Position numbers and translations under genes: made by a program. From positions 167,501 through 229,500 of the forward strand of contig JACVTC010000135.1 of the NCBI GenBank assembly GCA_016946835.1: 62,000 nucleotides of DNA, written 5' to 3'. Below the pieces are notes generated by a model. That model saw only the letters and a program-made list of their open reading frames with translations, was not told the origin of the DNA and made no database searches. This DNA comes from Neocallimastix lanati (nom. inval.). Taxonomy: Eukaryota > Neocallimastigomycota > Neocallimastigomycetes > Neocallimastigales > Neocallimastigaceae. Shown here in pieces: positions 10,540 to 20,655 of the stretch. Each line of letters begins with the position of its first letter. Position 1 is the stretch's first letter.

Positions 10540-10797
10540 CTAAAAGTTCTTTATCATAAATTGGGAAGTTTTTTTCAGCAGCAGTAAGGAATCTTGAGAA
10601 GAATGCAACAGGATGAATTTATAGTCTTTTTGAGAAGCTTGGAAGAGGATAGTACTAATAGTGAAATTATAACTATCTGTTTCGATAAGGAAAGGGAGAT
10701 CACGGTTTGGGTATGCAAGTACGGGAGCAGAAGAGAATTTGGATTTTAATTCGTCAAATGCTTTTTGAGTTTCGGATGTTCCAAACGAATTTCTCAT
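10540..10797 (-). pseudogene. Gypsy K RT connection / RNase H fragment
   Basis: TQKAFDELKSKFSSAPVLAYPNRDLPFLIETDSYNFTISTILFQ is the classical gypsy junction from reverse transcriptase into RNase H; ETDSYNF is the first RNase H Asp motif (usually ETDAS). The frame then degenerates. Dead fragment. Confidence 0.85.
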
Positions 10798-10915
10798 TTT
10801 TCTTCAAAAGTAAATGAAGAGGATGTGTTAGAGCCACAAATCCAGGAATAAAGTGTCAATAGTAGTTAGAAAGTCCTAAGAAAGATTGAAATTATTGTAT
10901 ATCAGTAGGGATAGG

Positions 10916-11470
10916 TCATTCAAGGATAGAGAAAACCTTTTTTGGGTCCATAAGGATACAATCAAAGGGAATTCTATGTCCAAGGAAATCCAAATAGAGA
11001 ACGCAGAATTCACATTTCTTGAGTTTAACATACAAATATTTACAAGTAAAAACTGTCTTGTATTCGTCTCCTTCTTTTACTCTGACATGATTAAAGGAAG
11101 ATCGAAGATTGAGTTTTGAGAAGACTTTTCCTTTGGCTAGGTGTTCGAGCATGTCATTGATTAATGGCAAAGGATAAGAATTGCGAATAGTGATATCATT
11201 CAGATGTCGGTAGTCAACAACTATTCTTAATTCACCATTCTTCTTATGTACAAAGAAAACAGATGCACCAGCAGGGAATTTTGATTTTCTAATGAATCCT
11301 TTTTGATAGCATTTCGTCCATATATTCCTTAAGTGAAGTAGATTCTTTTTCTGTTAACGGGTAGATGGGTCCATAAAAAATAACAATGTTGGGGATGAGT
11401 TTTATCTCATAATCGTAAGGAATATGAAGAGGTAATTCATTCGCATATATTTCACTGAAAACGTCTTTAA
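10916..11470 (-). pseudogene. Gypsy K reverse transcriptase, catalytic centre deleted
   Basis: Minus-strand translation across frames gives fingers and palm: YGPIYPLTEKE, KGFIRKSKFPAGASVFFVHKKNGELRIVVDYRHLND, then PLPLINDMLEHLAKGKVFSKLNLRSSFNHVRVKEGDEYKTVFTCKY. The sequence jumps straight to LKKCEFCVLYLDFLGH, which normally lies after the YxDD motif. The PFGL...YxDD segment is missing, and the first catalytic Asp (FSKLDLRS in relatives) is Asn. The enzyme cannot be functional. Confidence 0.85.
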
Positions 11471-11599
11471 TTAAAAGTGTTTTTTTTTGGTAATGATTTA
11501 TTTAATTTATTATTGGCTTTCTTTTTTGTCATTCTGTTAAGTAGTATTTAAAGGAACATAAGTGGTGAAAGCATTAGGAAGTGTAAGCTAATTAGAAAT

Positions 11600-12194
11600 A
11601 CAGTGGTTTTATTTGAAAGAGAGTTCCTTTGAGGCAAAGTTTATAGTTGGATTATGGGTTTCTAGCCAGTTAATACCTAAAATACTACAGTACGAGAGTA
11701 GATCAACAACATAGAAACTTGTTTTACATATGTGGTTTTTATATTTTAAAGAGATTGGAGTAGTTTTACCAATGATTGATTGAATAAGATTGCTTTCTTA
11801 GGAGTAAGGAATATTATTTTCTTTAACAAAGTACACATCCATTAAATTGAGTTGGGAGCAGCAGTCTAAAATTTGGTTTCTGTTGAGATATTGGAAACGA
11901 TAAGAGTAAATCTGAAAATTGCTAGTTTTACATCTGGTTGGTCAGAAATTCTTATACTTGGAATAGTTTTGGGTTCAGGATTAGTGATATGAGAGCTGCT
12001 TGAAGAAGCCTTCTTTCTGTTTACTAGAGGGCATCTATCAGGAGAATACTCGGCAGATCCGCAATAAGCACAGAGATATTCTTTTCCTTTCTTTCCTTCT
12101 TCTTCGTTAGATACAGGTCCTTTAGTGTTGATACTGAAAGGCTTTTTTCCATTATTTGGTCTTCGATTGTTGTTGTGTCTGTTATTATTGTTTC

Positions 12195-12246
<52 letters not shown>

Positions 12247-12324
12247 TGATCTATTTTGTGGATTTGAGAATTGCCTATATGTAGAGAAGCCACTATCAAT
12301 TCTGGAGGCAACAATTTGAAGCAT
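11600..12324 (-). pseudogene. Gypsy K nucleocapsid (N-rich) and protease remnant
   Basis: A poly-Asn tract (from an ATT repeat at 12196-12246) precedes a knuckle CAYCGSAEYSPDRC, in which the His of CX2CX4HX4C is Tyr. Below 11866 the shifted frame reads LDCCSQLNLMDVYFVKE and FYVVDLLSYCSILGINWLETHNPTINF, typical of gypsy protease; the catalytic DSG appears as DCC. Zinc site and active site both look lost. Confidence 0.75.
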
Positions 12325-12418
12325 GAAGAGATATCTTTCCTAGGAACATTTAATATATTTTGGTAGCAATTTGATCGTTTAATCCATTGATAAAAACATC
12401 CATTTTGGCTTCTTCATT

Positions 12419-12796
12419 TCAGGATGATTCATCGGAATATCTATTAAACTTGAGAATATAATTTGTTATTTCTCCGATGCGTTTTTGCTTTACTGTTTTC
12501 AGTTTCTGATTAGCAATAAAAGTTGAGTCATAGATGCCAAATACAGCTTTAAATCTTGTGGTAAATTCTTGATAATTATTCAGGCATGGATTGTAGTTTT
12601 CGATTAAAGTAGCAGCCCAATTCATGGTATAATCATAAAGTCTAGAAATGATATATGCAACTTTCATTGTATCATTGGTGAATCTGTCAAGCTGAAGCAT
12701 GAAGATTAGATTCATCTTGGCTGAAAATTCTTTAAAGTAGCGACGATCTCCATTTTTATTGGTAGCACTAGCATTTAAAAAGTCATATTCCTCCAT
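12419..12796 (-). pseudogene. Gypsy K Gag capsid fragment
   Basis: Starts at ATG 12796 (MEEYDFLNASATNK). MKVAYIISRLYDYTMNWAATLIENYNPCLNNYQEFTTRFKAVFG is the retrotransposon gag capsid core, followed by NQKLKTVKQKRIGEITNYILKFNRYS. It would form the virus-like particle shell. The frame breaks at 12419, and the nucleocapsid continues in another frame. Confidence 0.85.
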
Positions 12797-13959
12797 TGTT
12801 GTAAAGAAATTGATTATTTTAAAATAATTTTTTAAATTTCCTTGAGTATTTTAATTAAGACTGCCAAAAGAAAGAGTTAAATTTCTAAAAGTATTATTTT
12901 TATAATTGTTGAAATACTGTTAATTTTCATTAAATGAACTTATAATGAATATTGATGGGATTATTTAAGGTAATTTTAAAGTTTCGTTATGCCTTACATT
13001 AACCATTCTTCTATTCCAGAAAGTGTACTATTCACACTATCCTACTTTTACCAATAACTTAATAATTAACAGCTATAATTTCTTACCAACGGAAACCAGT
13101 TAATAACCACTGATACTCTGTATTTGAGCTATACGATCCTAGTATATTTTATTGAATTACTTTAAAATATTTAATAATAATTATTTATACAAAATATTTA
13201 AAATTACTTAACTTTCAATAATTCCTCTATTGCTGAGTGATTAGGTTAAAAGTAAATTATTACTTGGAATAATCTAAGAATCAGTAGATATAAAATGGGC
13301 CTAAGAGAAGTATTAGAAATAATAGACAAGGATGTAGTTTAAATTTGCCTAGTAGAGTGGTTTGATTTGACCAGGAATATTAGTAGCCCAAAAGTTGTAG
13401 TCCTTTTAATATATCGGACAGAGAAGATTGCGCCAAGGTATTGCGTAATAGTTTCGATGGGTGCGTTTTTGTAACGATTGTTGTTAAACACGACAGGTCA
13501 GTGCAATTTGAAAAAATAAAGTAATTTAAAATATGTTTTTATAAATATAAATTTTATTAATCTTTAAGAATTTAAAATAATATTTAATTAATTAACCGAT
13601 GTAATATTTCAAATTACTTGTAATTTAATTAATAAAAGCATGAAGAAAAAATATTTTCATTCGTGAAGTTTGCACTATTTATATTTTTAATGGAAAAACA
13701 GTTTTAAAATGTAATAATAATATTATAGAAATATTTAGAAAAATGTTAGTAATAATTAATAATGAAAAACTTCTAGAAAATAGATTTTAATTGATGAAAA
13801 TGAATTTTATTGAAAAAGAATAAAATAATTTTTTAAAATAAGAATTTCTAAATTCCTTTAGGTTGTATTACAAACCGAACGAATCTTTAATCTTTAATTT
13901 TTCATAATTTATACAAAAAAAATATTAAATAAATTATTATTAATAATTGATAAAATAAT
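12797..13959. other. Leader/LTR-like AT-rich DNA upstream of gypsy K gag, no gene
   Basis: No open frame. By position it should hold the 5' leader and LTR of gypsy K, and perhaps the 3' LTR of the related tail at 13960-14250. I could not define LTR edges. Confidence 0.4.
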
Positions 13960-14250
13960 TAATTTTTGCAAAATGGGTTGAGGTGAGGAGAATTGATGTA
14001 GCATTGGTCATGGCCAAGGTAACTGACCATTGGGCCAATATTCTAACTTTACTGATTGAATACTTCATTCGGCTAACACTAATATGTCTAAGCTTCGGGT
14101 TTTAAATGTCCTGCTTCAATACTACTTTTGCTTGCTTCATTATCCTTGTAGATGTCTATCGTTTCTGTTTTTTCGAATAATTCATAAAGACAATTGTTAA
14201 TTTGTAATACTTGTAATACATTCTGTAGTACTTAATTATTCAGCTTAGTT
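13960..14250 (-). pseudogene. Second copy of the gypsy K 3' end
   Basis: The segment 14130-14250 matches 8903-9030 (shared GTGTCTAT-GTTTCTG, AAAGAC-ATTGTTAAT, ATACATTCTGTAGTACTT). The minus strand reads KLTIVF...ETIDIYKDNEASKSSIEAGHLKPEA then stop, a plausible pol C-terminus that K itself has lost. It abuts copia D, so it is a truncated second insertion. Confidence 0.6.
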
Positions 14251-14399
14251 ACAGTTTTTTTTTTGGTGTATAAAGCAAGAAATAATTTTTATACAATCAA
14301 TTTTTTAAGGTTGGAATTATATGCAGGCTCATAATCAATATAGTATCTTTGGCCGAAACCTTTCGCAACAAATCTGTTTTTTTTTTTTTTTTTTTTTTT

Positions 14400-14600
14400 T
14401 AATAATTCTTATTATTTGCATCTTTTTAAATGGCAAAAACCCATCTTGTAGAAATTGGTCGCTTTCCTCTTGGTAGATTTTTTTTAAACAATAGTCATAG
14501 TATTATTATCATATAAATTTTATTTGAGTTCTTGAAAGGCAATTAACCCATTAATCAGCATGATCGCATTTCGAGGGCCTTTTTTTGATAAAAGTTTTTG
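14400..14600 (-). pseudogene. Copia D reverse transcriptase N-terminal fragment
   Basis: The minus strand across frames reads LPRGKRPIS-TRWVFAIKKDAN, the conserved start of copia reverse transcriptase, just after GPRNAIMLIN-LIAFQEL. Right after it a run of more than 20 T (14379-14400) ends the recognisable part. Confidence 0.7.
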
Positions 14601-14649
14601 GTACTTCGTAATTTTCAGTTTCAATAGTATTAATGATAGTATTTTTGTT

Positions 14650-15232
14650 ATAATCAATACCTTTACGATTTTTATTATTAAAAAATAATATTATTAAAAA
14701 TATAATTATAATTGTTGTTATCAAAAATAATAGTATTATAATTATTGCTGATTATTAGATTTGAAATGCTTAATAATAATTATTATTGATAAAATTAGAT
14801 TTTCTTTTATTATATCTATTAATATTTTAGATTATTATTATTATTTGAATTATTGATAATAAAATTAATTAATAATAATATTATTATTTTTATATTCATC
14901 AAATAAAAAATTTTTATTAATAAAATTTTGAACAATTTTTGAAATAAAATTTTCATTAATTAAAAATTTTTTATCATATTAATTTTATACAATATTTTAA
15001 AATTTTGTATTACTAAAATTGTTATTTGAATCAGAAGAATTTTCGGTGTTTGAAATTTTTATTGGTTAGTGTATTATTTGGGATTTGATTAATATTTTTT
15101 TTTTTTATTTTCTAAAATTTGATTAAATTTATGGTGTCTGAATTTTTTTTACCTTTATTTTGAATTTTTTTTGGGCCAAAAAAAATTATTAAAATTAATA
15201 AAATTATTTAAAATATTTTTATCGTATAAAAA

Positions 15233-15276
<44 letters not shown>

Positions 15277-15349
15277 AATTATTATTAAAATTATTATTAA
15301 AATTATTATTGAAATTATTATTGAAATTATTATTGAAATTATAATTGAA

Positions 15350-15381
<32 letters not shown>

Positions 15382-15580
15382 AATTAAAATTTTGTTCATT
15401 TTTTTGACAAACAATTATTAATTAAAAAATTTTTCATTATTATGATCTGAAATATTATAATTATCAATATTTAAATTATTGTTTAGGTTATTATTTTTAA
15501 TATTAGAAAAGTTTTTATTATAAAGAATATTATTAACATTATTAGGTTGATTATCAGGAATATTTGAAATTAGTTATTTT
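14650..15580 (-). other. Asn-rich integrase-RT linker of copia D
   Basis: Dominated by ATT/AAT units that on the minus strand would read mostly Asn codons interspersed with Phe, Ile and Leu. Equivalent linkers occur between integrase and reverse transcriptase in the copia elements at 21200-21800, 31020-31290 and 59880-60760. The perfect (ATT)n core at 15236-15300 has expanded as a microsatellite. Confidence 0.7.
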
Positions 15581-15648
15581 AAAAATTTGGAAAAAGATTA
15601 TTTAAATATTTGAAAATATTAATAATATCAATTTTCATCTGATTTTCT

Positions 15649-15876
15649 TTACATAGTGAAAATCCAGGCCTTCCTAGAAAATCTATCAATAAAAGTAATG
15701 ATGAATTTAAAACCATAAAATGAATCTGGGAAACGACCAACAATGACGGATTGGATAACATCTAGTGGTTTGGTGGCCATAAGAGTTACTCTATTATGAG
15801 ACAATTTTTTCATTTTAGTTATACCACAGGTAATACAATTATTATCATTGTTAATATTACAGGTTAGTATATTCAT
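15649..15876 (-). pseudogene. Copia D integrase N-terminal fragment
   Basis: CITCGITKMKKLSH is the CxxC half of the zinc region. PLDVIQSVIVGRFPDSFYGFKFIITFIDRFSRKAWIFTM matches the first half of the copia integrase core, but the catalytic Asp of the usual HSDIVGPFP is Val. The second Asp and the Glu are missing: the sequence passes straight into the Asn-rich linker. Confidence 0.85.
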
Positions 15877-16103
15877 TTACAAAATTTGATAAATCTTTGT
15901 TGTAGAAATGATCAAACCTTCTTATTCCAAATATTATTGTTCTCAGTGTTCAGAGTTAAAATTATTGTATTTATTATTTATTGTAATTCTGAATGTAATA
16001 CATCCATCAATTGATCTATAAGTATTAATAATTTTGTTATCATTGTCTGTAGTGATGAGGTGTGATTCATTGTTAATAAGTTTAGTTATTGAAATTAACT
16101 CTG

Positions 16104-16873
16104 TGTAAAGAGTTCTATGAGAAACAGATTACAAATAACAAATTTTAACACCAAAATAAAGTAGAACACGTAATAAAAATTCGTTTTTTTTTAAATAAAA
16201 TAATCTTTATTAATAAAAAAAAATAAATCTCTTTTTTGTTATTAACTATCATATAGTCAATAACTAATACATCGATTTAATTATAGAAATTTACATGTAT
16301 TTATATTTTTTCATTATTACATTATAATATATTATTTCTATCTAATTTACATATATTACTATTTATTTATAAACAAAATATTTATTAATAATTTTATTAA
16401 ATATTAATTAACTAAACTAAACAATAATTAATTCAATAAACTTTCAACTTATTTACAATAATAATTAAATCAATAAAAACTCATTTATTATATATTTATT
16501 ATATAAATATTATTAATACTAATGTTTATATATTTACAATTCAAAACTATTTTTATAAACTATTTAAACTAATTTTAACTATTTAAAACTATTCCGAAAT
16601 TAATTTTAAAGTATTTTAAACTAACTAAACTAAATTAACTAAGTTAAATAGAATAACTATTTTAAATAAACTAAACTAAATTAACTAACTTAAATAAATT
16701 ATTTAGATTAAAGTTATTATCCAAAATTATTTAAATAATAATTTTTCCTTTATGAAAAGTTTTCATAAATTTATAATTAATTTTCATATACGTAAATCAT
16801 AAATTTATGTAATTTTATTACATTAATTAATTATGTAATAATTAATTATTAAAGATTTTATTAAATCTTTACA
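16104..16873 (+). mobile_element. Solo LTR (same family as copia F), TSD CTCTG
   Basis: 770 bases beginning TGTAAAGA and ending TCTTTACA, a perfect 8-base terminal inverted repeat. CTCTG flanks it exactly on both sides (16099-16103, 16874-16878). Removing it rejoins copia D: TELISITKLINNE reads on without a break in protein logic. The body resembles 56350-56700 in the same orientation (shared AATACATCGATTTAATTA), linking it to copia F. Confidence 0.92.
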
Positions 16874-16942
16874 CTCTGTATAAGAAAATTGAATTGCACT
16901 GAACAAGTTTTTTTTTTTCATGTTTTGAACAGAATACTTCAT

Positions 16943-17191
16943 TTAAGGTAATATTATAACAGTTAATAGAGCCTTTGTACATGCGAAATCCTTCAAATTC
17001 CATTTCAGAATGGTTGCACAGGTTAAATTAATTTTGTATTTTTTAAATTTTTCTAATAAACTTTTATTATAAGTAAAGTGTACAAACTCACCAGATTCGT
17101 ATATCCAAGTTGATTCGTTATTGTCATTTAGAGTTGGACAATTGTTATTCTTTTCATAATTATTAATATAATTAATCTGTGTAATTAACAC
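16943..17191 (-). pseudogene. Copia D protease fragment
   Basis: NDNNESTWIYESGEFVHFTYNKSLLEKFK matches the copia protease motif W(I/L)DSGAS.H.T; the catalytic Asp is Glu (ESGE) and the Ala is lost. It is followed by a degenerate region and then the solo LTR. Not functional. Confidence 0.75.
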
Positions 17192-17509
17192 TATAATTAA
17201 GATTTTTATCTAAATTATTATTTTCATTTTTATTATTTATTGTTAGCAAACGAAGATTTTGACATATATTATTTTATGACTTTTATAAATTGAAACTTAA
17301 ATTAAAAATATTTATCTTTAGGTTTTTCGTTGTATTACATCTATAATTTAAACTCATAATAAATTTCATTATATTTTGACACCAGCCACAATTTCTATAA
17401 ACTTACTTAATTGTGGAAAGGAATTCAAAAATAAGAATGTAGAAAATTACTGCAAAAATAATGGAATTAAGAAAATATATATTTATAAATAATAGCTTTA
17501 GGCTAATCC

Positions 17510-17597
17510 TTTATTATTTAATTATTATTTAATTATTTATTATTCAATTATTTATTATCTATTATTATTTATTATTATAATTTATTATAATTTATTA

Positions 17598-17633
<36 letters not shown>

Positions 17634-17755
17634 TATTTATTATTATAATTTATTATAATTATCATAATTTATTATTATTTATTATTATTATTATTATTTA
17701 TTATTATTATTATTATTATTATTTTTATTATTTATTATTATTATTATTATTTTTA

Positions 17756-17800
<45 letters not shown>

Positions 17801-19128
17801 TATTATTATGATTATTTATTATTAATCATATTTATTATTTATTATTCAATTATTTATTATTCCATTATTATTTATTATTTATTATTCAATTATATATTAT
17901 TTGTTATTATTTATTATTCAATTATTTATTATTCAATTATTTAATTAATTATATATTAATTATTTATTAATTAATTATTTATTATTTAATTATTTATTAT
18001 TTATTATTCATTATTATTATGATTTAGGCCTATTTTGTCTCTATTGATTCCTAGATTATTCCAAATAATAGCTTTAGGCTAATCCTTTATTATTTAATTA
18101 TTATTTAATTATTTATTATTCAATTATTTATTATCTTATTATATATTATTATTATTTATTATGATTTATTAGTATTTATTATTATTATTATTTTTTATTT
18201 ATTATAATTTATTATAATTTATTATTATTTATTATTATTTATTAATTATTATTATTATTATTAATTATTATTTATTATTATTATGATTATTAATCATATT
18301 TATTATTTATTATTCAATTATACATTTATTATTTATTATTTATAAAAAAATACTCTTTTTACTATTTATTATTTATGATTCAATTATTTATTATTTATTA
18401 TTTATTATTTAATATTTAATATTTAATATTTAATATTTATTATTTATTATTCAACAATTTATTATTTATTATAATTTATTATTTATTATTTATTATTTAT
18501 TATTTATTATTTATTATTTATTATTATTTATTATTTATTATTAATTATTTATTATTTATTATTTATTATTTATTATATTATTATTTATTATGTATTATTT
18601 ATTATTTATTATTTATTATTTATTATTTATTATTTATTATTTATATTCAATTATTATTTATTATTTATTATTTATTATTTATTATAATTTATTATTTATT
18701 ATTTATTATTTATTATTTATTATTTATTATTTATTATTATTTATTATTTATTATTAATTATTTATTATTTATTATTTATTATTTATTATATTATTATTTA
18801 TTATGTATTATTTATTATTTATTATTTATTATTTATTATTTATTATTTATTATTTATATTCAATTATTATTTATTATTTATTATTTATTATTTATTATTT
18901 ATTATTTATTATTTATTATTTATCATTTATTATTTATTATTTATTATTTATTATTTATTATTTATTATTTATTATTTATTATTTATTATTTATAATTTAT
19001 AATTTATTATTTATTATTTATATTCAATTATTATTTATTATTTATTATTTATTATTTATTATTTATCATTTATTATTTATTATTTATTATTTATTATTTA
19101 ATTATTTATTATTTAATTATTTATGATT
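17510..19128. repeat. (TTA)n / (TTTA)n array with higher-order repeats
   Basis: Continuous TTA/TTTATTA units. The non-repeat string AATAATAGCTTTAGGCTAATCC occurs at about 17490 and 18063, indicating a duplicated block of roughly 570 bases. Within 18450-19030 the marker TATATTCAATTATTATTTATT recurs at about 18642, 18853 and 19018, and TTATTATGTATTATTT at about 18588 and 18800, so there is a second-order unit near 210 bases. The Y/L/I open frame over it is not a gene. Confidence 0.9.
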
Positions 19129-19327
19129 GATACAAAAATTTATATTAAGTTTATAAATTTATGAATTCAACAGTTGCCTTTAATTCTTATTTTTAAAAGA
19201 GAATTATTTTTTATAGAATAAAAATAAAAAAATAATGATTGATTATTTATTTTTTTTAGTAATTAACACAAAAAAAAAAAAAAAATTAAATTTATAATAA
19301 AAACACAAAATGAATATTTTATACTTT

Positions 19328-19572
19328 TATTAAACACCAAAAACAAATATTGAGAAAATTAGATATATTTTTAGAATAGCATTTCATATATAATACTTAA
19401 TATTTAATTTTATTTATCTTTATTTTTTATAATTACAAAAGTGTATATATTTTTTAACAAGGTTACATTTTATTTCTTTTATAATTTTATTTAAATATAA
19501 TAATATTCTGATTGGGTAAAATATATTAAAGTCATTATTAAGTATTTATTTTTTTTTTTTTATATTCTAACA
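19328..19572 (-). repeat. 3' LTR of copia B
   Basis: 245 bases, plus-strand TATTAAACACC...TTCTAACA, identical by eye to 25658-25902, including a 13-T run. In element orientation it begins TGTTAGAA and ends TTTAATA, so the usual terminal CA is TA. Confidence 0.95.
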
Positions 19573-19582
19573 TTCCTCCTAA
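19573..19582 (-). promoter_or_regulatory. Polypurine tract of copia B
   Basis: The minus strand reads TTTTAGGAGGAA directly before the 3' LTR (TGTTAGAA). Confidence 0.8.
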
Positions 19583-19625
19583 AATATGACTTTCCTAAAA
19601 TGTCATATTTTTTATTTATATTATT

Positions 19626-20655
19626 TCAAATAAAATATAAATCATCAATTTTTGTTAATAAGGAATTTCTAAATTTATCCATTAATGTCCCATTTAAATA
19701 CTTCGTAAACCCATCAGCGAGATTGTTTTCAGATTTTATATATTTAAGATAGATTTTATTTTCTTTGACTATTTCTCTTATGTAATGAACCCTAATGTCT
19801 ACATGTTTAGTTTTTGGGTTGATAGTTTGATTTGTAGCGTTATAAATAGCTGCTTTATTGTCAACATTTACTTCAATATTTTTAATATTTAAGTTCAATT
19901 CTTCGAATAAATTTAAGTACCATATACATTGTTTACCGCATTCACTAAGACTGTAATATTCGGACTCGGCTGTTGAAGTCGATATTGATTTTTGTAACTT
20001 TGAACACCAGCTTGTTGGTGCACCACCAAATGTTATTAAGAATCCTGTTGTTGAACGTCTAGTTTCCAAGTCACCTCCGTAATCCGAATCGACATACGCT
20101 TTAACATTCGGATTATTTGTGAAATTTATTCCATATTTTTTAGTTCCTTTTAAATATCTTAATATTCTCATTACGTTATTCCAGTCTTCCATATTTGGTT
20201 CCTTTGCCCTTCTAGCTGCTTTTGATACAGAGAAGATAATGTCGGGTCTTGTACATATACTGAGATATAATAAATTTCCTATTATGCTTCTATATTTTGT
20301 TTCATCTACTTTTACCTTCCTAAGATCTTCATTTTCAATTGGGGTCATAATTCTAAGAGGTGTACAATTTTTCATATTAAATTTAGAAAGTAATTCATCA
20401 ATATATCTGTGTTGATGTAAAAAGTAACCATTTTTATGTTTTATAAATTTTATTCCAATAATATAATCAACATTACCTATATCTTTCATTTTGAACTTTT
20501 TCTCAATTAATAATTTTACACTTTCTATTGTTTTCTTTGATCCTGATATTAGAATATCATCCACATATATAGCTAACATACTTAAAAGTTTTCCTTTATT
20601 AAATTTAACGTACAGACAAGGTTCACTTATAAGTCTTTTATATCCAATTATAGAT
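19626..20655 (-). CDS. Copia B reverse transcriptase C-terminal part and RNase H
   Basis: An ATG lies at 20579, but the frame is open from about 20655 and continues the reverse transcriptase (LSIIGYKRLISEPCLYVKFNKGKLL). IYVDDILISG holds the catalytic YVDD. FLHQHRYIDELLSKF and YRSIIGNLLYLSICTRPDI are standard copia RT thumb motifs. RNase H follows: AYVDSDYGGD (first Asp), STAESEYYSLSECGKQ (Glu), VDNKAAIYNATN (Asp), HVDIRVHYIRE. It completes cDNA synthesis and removes template RNA. This segment is intact and ends with a normal stop, about 50 bases before the purine tract. Confidence 0.93.

Larger units (their letters stand above)
8895..12796 (-). mobile_element. Decayed Ty3/gypsy retrotransposon (K)
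   Basis: Pieces of gag, protease, reverse transcriptase, RNase H and integrase occur in Ty3/gypsy order (PR-RT-RH-INT) on the minus strand from 12796 down to about 8900. The frame changes many times, the reverse transcriptase has lost its catalytic middle, and T-runs of more than 20 bases interrupt the 3' part. LTRs were not securely found. A second copy of its 3' end lies at about 13960-14250. Confidence 0.85.
14340..17191 (-). mobile_element. Decayed Ty1/copia element (D), interrupted by a solo LTR
   Basis: Minus-strand order: protease region (17191-16943), solo LTR insertion (16104-16873), pre-integrase zinc region and integrase start (about 16098-15650), Asn-rich linker (about 15580-14650), reverse transcriptase start (about 14600-14400). 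That is the copia order (PR-INT-RT). Ends and LTRs were not found. Confidence 0.8.

Noticed and set aside
20119-20415. Plus-strand open frames inside copia B (20119-20415, 21350-21688, 23173-23529, 23693-24103)
   Set aside because: They are antisense shadows of the copia gag-pol, with no independent motif.
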